The notes beneath the pieces were generated by a model. That model was not told the origin of the DNA. It saw only the letters and a list, made by a program, of their open reading frames with translations, and did no database searches. Positions 6,085 through 12,646 of a stretch of 13,390 nt of DNA are shown in pieces. Source of the DNA: Candidatus Woesearchaeota archaeon (lineage in GTDB: Archaea > Nanobdellota > Nanobdellia > SCGC-AAA011-G17 > UBA489); assembly GCA_016177265.1 (NCBI GenBank), contig JACOVP010000045.1, positions 1-13,390 of the forward strand, in the 5' to 3' direction. The stretch's first letter is position 1; each line of letters begins with the position of its first letter. Both the position numbers and the translations under genes were made by a program.

Positions 6085-6748
6085 TGTGTGAACGAGCATA
6101 AGCACAGAGTTTCTGTAATGGACATTGAGAACAGAGCGGATGTTGTTTCAGACAAATGTCTTTTCCTAGTGCAACAAAGAGTGCATGAAATTCTTTATAG
6201 AGGTTCACATCGTTCGGTAAATGTTCCATAAGTAACTGCCGTAGCTCATCGTAATTTTTTTCTCCAAATCCTAATCGAGTAAGAATCCGTTTGGTATACG
6301 CATCAATCACGAAATAAGGTTGTCCATAGGCATACAACAGAATGGAATCAACAGTCTCTGGTCCAAGACCCCATATATCTAACAATGCGTCTCGTGTTAT
6401 CGGTCCTCTGTACTGTGCAAAGATCTGCAACTTCTTTGCTTTCTGGTTGAAGTAGCCAGCAGGGGTAATCCAAGATCCTAGCTTAGCAAGAGAGATAGTT
6501 GCTAAATGTTTTTTGTCCAAAACTCCTTGTTGCTTCAAGTTCCGTAATGCTTTCACCACATTGGGATCCCATTGCGTATTCTGTGCTAAGATAGCCCCAA
6601 CGCAGATCTCAAACCGTTCTTCCTCATTGCTCGGTACTCCAACATGATACTGGCTTGCTCCAGTTGCTGCATCAATGAGGGGCCACCATCCCTGTCTTCC
6701 AAAATGTGCCAGGAGTTTCTCATAGATGGCAAGCAGCTCTTCTTGCAT
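6077..6748 (-). CDS. Endonuclease III-like HhH-GPD DNA glycosylase with [4Fe-4S] cluster
   Basis: From ATG 6748 this protein has 223 residues. It carries the HhH-GPD fold of base excision repair: a helix-hairpin-helix at 124-138 (IWGLGPETVDSILL), the catalytic Asp149 in FVIDAYT, and a Cys-x6-Cys-x2-Cys-x5-Cys cluster site at C199, C206, C209 and C215. Endonuclease III has a lyase Lys in the hairpin (GxGRKTA); here that position is Glu131. This suggests a monofunctional glycosylase, as in the MagIII/COG2231 group of 3-methyladenine glycosylases; the group assignment is from memory. A longer in-frame start at 6835 is rejected: a TATA box (CTTAAATG) lies 26 nt before 6748, giving a leaderless start. 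Xth would process the resulting abasic sites. The family is sure; the substrate is inferred. Confidence 0.9.
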   Translation of the reverse strand: MQEELLAIYEKLLAHFGRQGWWPLIDAATGASQYHVGVPSNEEERFEICVGAILAQNTQWDPNVVKALRNLKQQGVLDKKHLATISLAKLGSWITPAGYFNQKAKKLQIFAQYRGPITRDALLDIWGLGPETVDSILLYAYGQPYFVIDAYTKRILTRLGFGEKNYDELRQLLMEHLPNDVNLYKEFHALFVALGKDICLKQHPLCSQCPLQKLCAYARSHTK

Positions 6749-6769
6749 AAGCACACACAAGAAAAAAGC

Positions 6770-6777
6770 ATTTAAGT
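6770..6777 (-). promoter_or_regulatory. TATA box of the HhH-GPD glycosylase gene
   Basis: The minus strand reads ACTTAAATGC around here, about 26 nt before ATG 6748. It is followed by a T6 run like those in the xth and dus promoters. Confidence 0.5.
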
Positions 6778-6857
6778 AGCTTCTGCTGCCCTCCTCCTTC
6801 TCCAGAAAACCTGAACCAAAAGCGTTATTAAGCATCTAATCTCTTCTCTCTGCAGAG

Positions 6858-7358
6858 ATGCCTGGTCAAAAAAAGATCGTGATGGATGGGATAAAAATAA
6901 AGCAGGACTCCATCTTTAACATAGCTGAGCTCTACAAGGCTATGTTTGCCTGGTTTGCCAACTACGGCTATGACTTTGCCGAAGAAGAATACAACGAAAA
7001 AGATATGGGTAGAACTAAGGACATCAAGTTCTTCTGGACAGCAGAAAAGAAGATTGACGCATACATCAAGTGGGGCATGGAGATCAACGTCATGATTATT
7101 GGTCTGGAAAGCGTAGAAATAGAGCGCAACGGTCTCAAACTAAAAACCAGCAAAGGCTCTATTGAATTTAAGATAACAGCATATCTCAACAAAGACTATG
7201 AAGGGAAGTGGAGCCAGGGAGTTGCTGCCCCATTCCGCAAAATCTATGACAAGGTAGTCGCACGCCATCGATATAGTCGGATGGAAGATGAGCTCGCAAC
7301 AGAAATAGGAAAACTGATTGATGAGATTAAGGCCTTCTTGAATTTGTACCAGGTATAA
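6858..7358 (+). CDS. Conserved-looking cytoplasmic protein of unknown function (166 aa)
   Basis: This 166-residue protein has no membrane segment, signal or cysteine. The first third is helix (SIFNIAELYKAMFAWFANYG) leading into a Tyr/Glu-rich segment (YDFAEEEYNEKD). The middle alternates strand-like stretches (IKFFWTAEKKIDAYIKWGME, INVMIIGLESVEIE, IEFKITAYL), and the C-terminus is a long charged helix (ELATEIGKLIDEIKAFL). This strand-rich core framed by helices resembles a lipocalin- or START-like shape only loosely. I recall similar uncharacterised proteins in DPANN genomes but cannot name a family. A TATA-like GTTATTAAG lies about 29 nt before ATG 6858, which argues against the later ATG 6882. 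The gene ends 6 nt before the convergent lspA stop. Confidence 0.8.
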   Translation: MPGQKKIVMDGIKIKQDSIFNIAELYKAMFAWFANYGYDFAEEEYNEKDMGRTKDIKFFWTAEKKIDAYIKWGMEINVMIIGLESVEIERNGLKLKTSKGSIEFKITAYLNKDYEGKWSQGVAAPFRKIYDKVVARHRYSRMEDELATEIGKLIDEIKAFLNLYQV

Positions 7359-7364
7359 AAAGAG

Positions 7365-7757
7365 CTAGTGCCGTCGTCGAGCAGCAGCATCCCATAAGAG
7401 CAAGGCAACACCCAAGACATTGAAGCTGTCTGCAACATTGAAGCTCGGCCAGAAAGGAAGATGAATAAAGTCAATGACAAAACCATACAGCACACGATCC
7501 ACTAAATTCCCCAATGTTCCTCCCAGCAAAAAACCCAAGGCTACCTGATACTCATGGCTGTAGTAAAGTAATACTCCAAGAACAACCAGCCCTATCAAAA
7601 TAAGGAGCCATGGTTGTCCCTGCAAGAGGCCAAATGCTGCACCAGTATTCGTCGTATACCGAACATTGCTCACCTTTACTGCATACTTGCTCACCTGATC
7701 AACAAAGAAGACTGCAAATCCTGTTAGGTAGAAGAGCCAAGGAAAAGATTTTACCAT
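7365..7757 (-). CDS. lspA: Signal peptidase II (lipoprotein signal peptidase), compact archaeal form
   Basis: This 130-residue, four-span membrane aspartyl protease belongs to the LspA family, which in bacteria cleaves prolipoproteins before the lipidated Cys. All family blocks are present: FFVDQVSK (D20), NTGAAFGLL (N37-A41), GGTLGNLVDR (N84, D87), FVIDFI (D96) and FNVADS (N107, D110). D96 and D110 probably form the catalytic pair. It is shorter than the usual 150-170 residues: only 16 residues separate DQ from NTGAAF, and the loop between D96 and D110 is short, so the outside substrate-covering parts are reduced. The ATG overlaps the stop of the 109-residue gene (ATGGTAA), indicating coupled translation. 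LspA is rare in archaea, whose lipoproteins are mostly processed by unknown enzymes. Identity is secure; the substrates are unknown. Confidence 0.95.
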   Translation of the reverse strand: MVKSFPWLFYLTGFAVFFVDQVSKYAVKVSNVRYTTNTGAAFGLLQGQPWLLILIGLVVLGVLLYYSHEYQVALGFLLGGTLGNLVDRVLYGFVIDFIHLPFWPSFNVADSFNVLGVALLLWDAAARRRH

Positions 7758-8080
7758 CGTCGTAAGACCTGATAAGAAGGTTGCTGTTGTGGTTGTTGCA
7801 AGCGTAACGCTTGTTCTATTTTCTCCAGACGAAGATTCAGTTGTTCAAGACGTGCAGCTAAGACATCGAGTTTGGCAAGAATAGCCTGTGATTCTGCTGC
7901 TGCAAAGCTTTGTGGTCGCTCTAGTGAGGGTGGTGGCACTAATCCCGTCAAAGGCGATAAAGGCTCACGAAATGTTTCTGCAGCTTGAAAGGAGGTTTCC
8001 TGCCATGCAGCGCTGCCTCCAAGAGAAGGCGTTATTGGTGCTACAGGTTGTTTTTTCTTGAAAAAAGTGAAGAGACCCAT
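7751..8080 (-). CDS. Small coiled-coil protein coupled to lspA (109 aa)
   Basis: From ATG 8080 the product has 109 residues. It starts MGLFTFFKKKQ, an amphipathic basic end that could touch the membrane. A Pro/Ser-rich probably disordered region follows (about 12-60), then a coiled coil (about 67-92, ILAKLDVLAARLEQLNLRLE) and a Gln/Pro-rich tail (QQPQQQP). I recognise no family; proteins with this MGLF-FKKK start and a single coiled coil are, from memory, common in DPANN genomes. An upstream in-frame start at 8149 is rejected because the TATA box (8114-8121) and Shine-Dalgarno (8085-8094, GGAAGAGGTG) both lie between it and ATG 8080. Its stop overlaps the lspA start, so the two are co-translated; a functional link is inference. 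Confidence 0.72.
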   Translation of the reverse strand: MGLFTFFKKKQPVAPITPSLGGSAAWQETSFQAAETFREPLSPLTGLVPPPSLERPQSFAAAESQAILAKLDVLAARLEQLNLRLEKIEQALRLQQPQQQPSYQVLRRW

Positions 8081-8084
8081 GATA

Positions 8085-8094
8085 CACCTCTTCC
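8085..8094 (-). promoter_or_regulatory. Shine-Dalgarno of the coiled-coil/lspA unit
   Basis: The minus strand reads GGAAGAGGTG, 4 nt before ATG 8080. It decides the start and implies a short leader. Confidence 0.5.
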
Positions 8095-8113
8095 TTTTAG
8101 CACATCTTCGAGC

Positions 8114-8121
8114 TTTATATA
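8114..8121 (-). promoter_or_regulatory. TATA box of the coiled-coil/lspA unit
   Basis: The minus strand reads ATTATATAAAGC around here, about 37 nt before ATG 8080. It predicts a leader of about 12 nt that contains the Shine-Dalgarno sequence. Confidence 0.55.
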
Positions 8122-8152
8122 ATTTGTTGTGCAAAGCTGGAGAGAGCAAAAC

Positions 8153-8160
8153 CTTTAAAT
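8153..8160 (+). promoter_or_regulatory. TATA box of the 486-aa gene
   Basis: CTTTAAAT is centred about 29 nt before ATG 8186. The in-frame ATG at 8159 lies at the end of this box and therefore cannot be in the mRNA. This promoter is back to back with that at 8114-8121. Confidence 0.55.
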
Positions 8161-8185
8161 GGCTGCATACTCTAAGAAAAGAGGC

Positions 8186-9646
8186 ATGGCAGACCTAGTG
8201 AAGTCCTTGTTTGTAGCAAAAGAGGAACAGAAGTTCAAAGGAGACCTAGCCAATGACAAAGTGCTTGAAAAAGGAAAGCATGGTCTAGGAAAAGCACAAT
8301 ATAAGCTCATTATGGATTCTCCTCTTACAGGAGTAGAGGGGACCTATTTCTGGGTGATCCGCCAAATGGAAGAACGTCCTCCTTTCGGACTCAATTATGC
8401 TGGCGAAGGTGGGCGTATTGAAAAGATAAAGGATATCTACACAGCAGGCGAAACATCCTCCTATTGGGGCATGGCAGAGCAGCGGAAAGGCGTGCAGCAA
8501 GAGAAGTTCCAGCAGTTGATGGCAAACATCGGCCAGCTTCTCAAAACCTTGTTCCAGCTGATCAGAGAACTCCGCATCATTGACGAGCGCTTGCAGTATT
8601 ACGAAGAAGAAAAAGAAGGCAAAAAACCAGCGCAAGTCGCACTCAAGAGTATCTGGGTCGACATGGTGGAAGGAGGTTCTAAAAATCCTGCCTCAGTTCT
8701 CGGCTTAGGATCGCAAGTGGGATTCGTGACATTACCAGATCTCTTCTTTGAGACAGACGTCCATGCAGCAAAAGACGCAAAAGATGTGGAAAGAGAAGTA
8801 GACAAATTGCAATCGTTCAACAGAAAGATCCGAGAAGTCCTAGGAAGAAAATTAGCGCAGTATATTTACTGGCGTGAGAAAACATATGAGGAGCTTATCA
8901 AAGGACAGCAGTTTAAACTCAAGTACATGCGCCAGCACTATCACGTGATTCGCCTATACCTTAATTGGCTCCGTCCCTACTTAAAAAATGTTCAGCGACT
9001 GGAGATGCAGAGAATTGACAAGTATGGTATGCAGGGAACTAACCAGTATGATATTATTGCTGCCTTTGAAACGTCCAAGATTGAACTGGAAGTCCTCGGC
9101 ATCAAAACCAAGTACGAGGCAGAGGGAGAATATGGCAAGGAAACCAAGGAGTTCAAGGAGTTCTTTCCTGTCGTTCGTGTGCAGTTTAGTTACGTAGCCA
9201 TGCCGGAAATTGCCTTCCAAGCAGAAGGCCAGCGGGGCGCTATCCATCGGGGAAGGACAGTCATCATCATTGACGCTTTTGTGGCAACCAAAGAAGACTT
9301 GGAGGAGTATAAGAAAAAAATTGAAGGTGAAGATCTCGAACTCCTGACAGCAGTCGACGAATCCATTCTCGCGTTGAAAGATGACCTAGAGAAATATCTC
9401 CTCAAGGCAGAGCAAGTGAAGAAAAAAGAAGAGGAAAAGCAAGGGGAGAAGGGCGAAAGTGTCTTTGCCCCTTTCAAGCACATGTTCTTGGGATTTAGGG
9501 ATTTGGCAGGCATTCCAACGAAAGAACGGAAGACCAAGGGTAAACATCGGGGAGAAAAGAGCCAGGCAGAAGAGATTGCAAAGACAGACGCTTACTTGAT
9601 CTACAACATTTATAAAAAGACGCACGGAATGTTCACAGAAGAATGA
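8186..9646 (+). CDS. Large soluble protein of unknown function, coupled to ZIP transporter (486 aa)
   Basis: From ATG 8186 this is a 486-residue cytoplasmic protein without membrane span or signal, and it contains no cysteine at all. The visible parts are a mixed N-terminal region (about 40-100) with aromatic motifs such as TYFWVIRQ and SSYWGMAEQR, long helices (about 95-145 and 195-300), a strand-rich segment (about 320-385, including FFPVVRVQFSYVAMPEIAF and TVIIIDAFVA), a Lys/Glu-rich coiled stretch and a basic C-terminus ending near DAYLIYNIYKK. I recognise no family. The start follows from the TATA box 29 nt upstream; ATG 8159, nine codons earlier, falls within that box. The stop overlaps the ATG of the ZIP gene (ATGA), so the two are co-translated. 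A cytoplasmic partner or regulator of the transporter is possible but unproven. Confidence 0.82.
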   Translation: MADLVKSLFVAKEEQKFKGDLANDKVLEKGKHGLGKAQYKLIMDSPLTGVEGTYFWVIRQMEERPPFGLNYAGEGGRIEKIKDIYTAGETSSYWGMAEQRKGVQQEKFQQLMANIGQLLKTLFQLIRELRIIDERLQYYEEEKEGKKPAQVALKSIWVDMVEGGSKNPASVLGLGSQVGFVTLPDLFFETDVHAAKDAKDVEREVDKLQSFNRKIREVLGRKLAQYIYWREKTYEELIKGQQFKLKYMRQHYHVIRLYLNWLRPYLKNVQRLEMQRIDKYGMQGTNQYDIIAAFETSKIELEVLGIKTKYEAEGEYGKETKEFKEFFPVVRVQFSYVAMPEIAFQAEGQRGAIHRGRTVIIIDAFVATKEDLEEYKKKIEGEDLELLTAVDESILALKDDLEKYLLKAEQVKKKEEEKQGEKGESVFAPFKHMFLGFRDLAGIPTKERKTKGKHRGEKSQAEEIAKTDAYLIYNIYKKTHGMFTEE

Positions 9647-10422
9647 ACCAGCTGTTTCTCTACGCCATCGGTAGTGTGCTTCTTGCTAGTCTCCTCTCTC
9701 TTATTGGTATTATCACCTTTTTTGTTCGTTCATCCATCCTCAAACATAATCTCATTTACCTCGTCAGCTTCGGAGCAGGGGCATTATTCGGTGATGCCTT
9801 TCTCCATTTGCTGCCAGAAGCTGTTGAAGAAACAGGAAGTCTAACGCTTGCTATTTCCATATCGTTGTTGCTAGGTATCATACTTTCCTTTATCATCGAA
9901 AAATTCATCCATTGGCACCACTGTCACCACCTGGATCATGCGAAACACAAGCATCACCTTGACCATCAACGCCAAGGAAATAATATAGCGACCATGAATC
10001 TCTTTGGTGACGCTATGCACAATCTGCTCGATGGCATCATCATCGGCACAAGCTACATCGTCAGTATCCCTGTTGGCATTGCAACAACAATCGCTGTCTT
10101 GCTGCATGAACTGCCGCAGGAATTAGGAGATTTTGGCATTTTATTGCACAGCGGTCTCTCCAAAGCGAAAGCACTTTTCTATAATTTCTTGGTCAGCCTC
10201 ACTGCTCTCCTGGGAGTGGTGGTAGCATTTTTTCTCAACCAGTACGTTGAGCATCTCACAACCTCGCTCTTGCCTTTTTCCGCAGGCGTCTTCATCTACA
10301 TTGCTGGTTCAGATTTAATTCCAGAATTGCACCACGAGATTAAACTGGATCGTTCTGTTATGCAGTTAGCTATGTTTGTGCTAGGTATTATCATTATGCT
10401 TACGTTGCTCTTTCTAGAATGA
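9643..10422 (+). CDS. ZIP-family divalent metal transporter
   Basis: This 259-residue protein has about eight predicted membrane spans (near 4-27, 36-58, 67-87, 119-141, 145-170, 178-198, 207-226, 241-258). The two metal-binding helices are diagnostic: HNLLDG (H126, N127, D130) and HELPQELGDF (H155, E156, E160, D163), as in ZIP/GufA proteins that move Zn, Fe or Mn across the cytoplasmic membrane. The loop between spans 3 and 4 (90-108) contains about ten His plus one Cys, the usual cytosolic metal-sensing or delivery loop. Its ATG overlaps the stop of the 486-residue gene, so it has no separate promoter in view. ZIP identity is secure; the metal is unknown. A TATA box for the following gene begins 7 nt past its stop. 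Confidence 0.94.
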   Translation: MNQLFLYAIGSVLLASLLSLIGIITFFVRSSILKHNLIYLVSFGAGALFGDAFLHLLPEAVEETGSLTLAISISLLLGIILSFIIEKFIHWHHCHHLDHAKHKHHLDHQRQGNNIATMNLFGDAMHNLLDGIIIGTSYIVSIPVGIATTIAVLLHELPQELGDFGILLHSGLSKAKALFYNFLVSLTALLGVVVAFFLNQYVEHLTTSLLPFSAGVFIYIAGSDLIPELHHEIKLDRSVMQLAMFVLGIIIMLTLLFLE

Positions 10423-10428
10423 ACAGCA

Positions 10429-10438
10429 GATATATAAA
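10429..10438 (+). promoter_or_regulatory. TATA box of the beta-propeller-like gene
   Basis: GATATATAAA is centred about 27 nt before ATG 10462. This favours that ATG over the GTG at 10456. Confidence 0.6.
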
Positions 10439-10461
10439 GAGAAACGTCTAATGAAGTGCTT

Positions 10462-11658
10462 ATGAAAGAAAGAAATGCAGTGTTGCTTATATTTGGTATA
10501 GTAATAATACTCATACTTCCTTTGGGAATTTATGCTGCTACGTACCAGCAGAAAGTAGCACCTGTAACACCACAACCCATAGCAGTAGCATGTTCAGCAT
10601 TCAAGAATATTGGCGAACAAAAAGGTCTGAACATAACAGACCCAAGCAAATTGGTTAAAATAAACAAACAGATCATTGCTTTCGTAACTGAAGATCAGCA
10701 ATTAAATCAGCATCTCGTGCTCTATAATCTAGGGCCGGATTTACTGTTGGGAACGAGAGATGATGGACAGCCGCAGCAAGCAATCCCTAATGATGACGGT
10801 CAGATTACCGCAGTAGAGGTATTTAATAACACAGCAGCATGGCTCCAGACTGTGCCTCTGGAGTATGAGGAAATCTATCTTTGTTCGTATCCGCAATGTG
10901 GTTCTTTTCCACCGCAGCTGGTAGCTACGAATACGACACAGTATGATTTTAAGGGTCACCTTTCTCTCTACGGAAATAAGCTTGCCTGGTCCTTGATTGA
11001 CACGGCGAATAGACTGGATCATAGCTTCATGTTCTGCGATCTCACCAAAACAGGCAGCCCTGATGGTTGCGCATTCAACGACACAAAGACAAGGGTCTAC
11101 CTGACGTTAGGAAGAGATGAGCACGTCCAAAATCTAAAGACCACGGAAAATAATGTATACATTCTGACTGTTGAAAATCTCAGGGGGCAAGGATTTAGAC
11201 ATAGAATGTATATCTATAATTATAATACTGCTGCGGTTACTCTTTACTATGATGAGACAGTGAAACAACCACTGCTCAAGGAGTTTGATGCTCTAACCTA
11301 TGATGATAAAGGTGCAGATATCTTCTATGCTCTTTACAATATGTCAGTAGACATTGATTTCATTGCTAATGGTCAAGGAAACTTCTGGAACAAGAGAACG
11401 CTCACAAAACCAGAAATACAGGTACTCCACATGGGGGCTGAACGGAATACGAAGATGGCTGTAGATGTCAGCTACATCGAGAAGCATACGCTCACTGGGA
11501 AAAATGGATTATCTGTACTCTCGCCAAAAGGAACATTTACTATCCAACTTACAGACAACGAGAGAAAGGTACTGGAATATAGTTTCTATGATAATCTGAA
11601 CTTCGTTGCAATCGGCACCGATACAAAACCGCTCTACACTCACTGTGGGTATCAATAA
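10462..11658 (+). CDS. Exported or membrane-anchored beta-propeller-like protein (398 aa)
   Basis: The N-terminus is a signal-anchor: MKERN followed by a hydrophobic stretch (6-25) and AAT, a possible cleavage site. A Pro/Val-rich linker (31-40) follows. The rest is strand-rich and repetitive in character, with segments like HLVLYNLGPDLLLGTRDDG, EIYLCSYPQCG, HLSLYGNKLAWSLID and FMFCDLTKTGSPDGC. These recall TolB-type beta-propeller blades, in which a strand naming a value precedes a GPD-x-GT-DDG turn; that turn (91-102) is common in such surface proteins. Five N-x-S/T sites (for example N57, N122, N157) fit archaeal N-glycosylation outside the cell. Several Cys pairs could form disulfides. 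I chose ATG 10462 (leaderless) over GTG 10456. Location outside the membrane is likely; the function is unknown. Confidence 0.78.
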   Translation: MKERNAVLLIFGIVIILILPLGIYAATYQQKVAPVTPQPIAVACSAFKNIGEQKGLNITDPSKLVKINKQIIAFVTEDQQLNQHLVLYNLGPDLLLGTRDDGQPQQAIPNDDGQITAVEVFNNTAAWLQTVPLEYEEIYLCSYPQCGSFPPQLVATNTTQYDFKGHLSLYGNKLAWSLIDTANRLDHSFMFCDLTKTGSPDGCAFNDTKTRVYLTLGRDEHVQNLKTTENNVYILTVENLRGQGFRHRMYIYNYNTAAVTLYYDETVKQPLLKEFDALTYDDKGADIFYALYNMSVDIDFIANGQGNFWNKRTLTKPEIQVLHMGAERNTKMAVDVSYIEKHTLTGKNGLSVLSPKGTFTIQLTDNERKVLEYSFYDNLNFVAIGTDTKPLYTHCGYQ

Positions 11659-11666
11659 GGCAGCAC

Positions 11667-11675
11667 ATTTATAAG
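11667..11675 (+). promoter_or_regulatory. TATA box of dus
   Basis: ATTTATAAG is centred about 28 nt before ATG 11699. It is followed by a T6 run (11678-11683) that may also end the upstream transcript. Confidence 0.6.
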
Positions 11676-11698
11676 CATTTTTTCTCTGCACTTTAACT

Positions 11699-12622
11699 AT
11701 GACGTTCCCCAACCTCAAAAACCGATTTATCTTGGCGCCCATGGTTGACGTGAGTAACCTAGCCTTCAGAATTTTATGTAGAAAATATGGTGCTAGTATG
11801 GCTTACACAGAACAACTCTCTTCTTTAGCTATCATCCGCGATAATCCTCGAACACTGCATTTAGCTGAAACAAACGAAGAAGATAAACCAATTGGGCTAC
11901 AACTCTTTGGTCGTAATCCAGAAGTGTTAGTGGAAGCAGCAAATAAATTGAAAAAGAATTTTGATGTCATCGATCTGAATCTAGGGTGTCCATCAAAAAA
12001 AATTGTTGCTCAGGGATATGGTGCAGCATTATTGCAAGAAAAAGAGAAAGTCAAAGAAATTGTACAGGCATTGGTGCAAGGAGTTAATAAACCTATTACA
12101 GTCAAGATGCGTTCAGGTTTCAAGAAAGTGGAAGCGCTAGAATTAGTCCAGGTTATTGAAAAAGCAGGTGCATCAGCTTTGACCATCCATGCGAGAACAC
12201 GAGAACAACAATACTCTGGAAAAGCAGATTGGAACATTATTAAGCAGGTCAAAGAAGCAGTTAGTATTCCAGTGATCGGTAATGGCGATGTTGATAGTCC
12301 GCAAAAAGCACTGCAGTTGTTGGATGAAACAAGGTGTGATTACATCATGATTGGTCGTGCTGCACAGCATAATCCGATGATCTTCAAAGATATTCTGCAC
12401 TATGAAAAGACTGGTGAAATACTAGAGCATACGCCAGAAGAAAAAATCAAGCTGTGTTTTGAATACGCAGAACTAGATAAGGAAGGGTCATTTGTCCGTT
12501 TGAAGCAGATCTGCCAGTATTTCACGAAAGGCATTACCGGTGGTGCAAAATTGAGAGCGCAATTGAATGCCGCTAGGTCAAAAGAGGAGATTGTAGGTAT
12601 TTTGAAAGAGTATTCTTTATAA
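11699..12622 (+). CDS. dus: tRNA-dihydrouridine synthase
   Basis: This 307-residue protein is a FMN-dependent TIM-barrel reductase that converts specific uridines in tRNA to dihydrouridine using NADPH. Seen motifs: ILAPMVDVS (FMN-binding start of the barrel), a YTEQ segment near 36-39, LNLGCPSKKIVAQGYGAALL with the catalytic Cys97, VKMRSGF, TIHARTREQQYSG, and GNGDV (phosphate site) followed by MIGRAA. The length and the helical C-terminal domain (KQICQYFTKGI onward) fit the DusB/archaeal Dus group. The start is supported by a TATA box 28 nt upstream, giving a leaderless mRNA. Its stop codon lies within the TATA box of rnhB. Together with cca this is the second tRNA-maturation gene in the window. 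Family is secure; which D-loop uridine it modifies is not known. Confidence 0.96.
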   Translation: MTFPNLKNRFILAPMVDVSNLAFRILCRKYGASMAYTEQLSSLAIIRDNPRTLHLAETNEEDKPIGLQLFGRNPEVLVEAANKLKKNFDVIDLNLGCPSKKIVAQGYGAALLQEKEKVKEIVQALVQGVNKPITVKMRSGFKKVEALELVQVIEKAGASALTIHARTREQQYSGKADWNIIKQVKEAVSIPVIGNGDVDSPQKALQLLDETRCDYIMIGRAAQHNPMIFKDILHYEKTGEILEHTPEEKIKLCFEYAELDKEGSFVRLKQICQYFTKGITGGAKLRAQLNAARSKEEIVGILKEYSL

Positions 12623-12625
12623 ATA
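12616..12625 (+). promoter_or_regulatory. TATA box of rnhB, overlapping the dus stop codon
   Basis: TTTATAAATA is centred 27 nt before ATG 12647 and includes the TAA stop of dus. rnhB thus has its own leaderless promoter even though it follows dus by only 24 nt. Confidence 0.6.
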
Positions 12626-12646
12626 AGAAGTAAAGTACTCCATACT

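Noticed and set aside
6749..6835. 29-codon N-terminal extension of the HhH-GPD glycosylase
   Set aside because: It covers the TATA box at 6770-6777 and adds residues before the usual family start.
8159..8185. Nine-codon N-terminal extension of the 486-residue protein
   Set aside because: ATG 8159 overlaps the TATA box, so it would lie upstream of the predicted transcription start.
10462..10600. Possible lipobox in the beta-propeller-like protein (Ile-Ala-Val-Ala-Cys44)
   Set aside because: The Cys lies about 19 residues after the hydrophobic core, too far for signal peptidase II, and the -3 residue is Ala.
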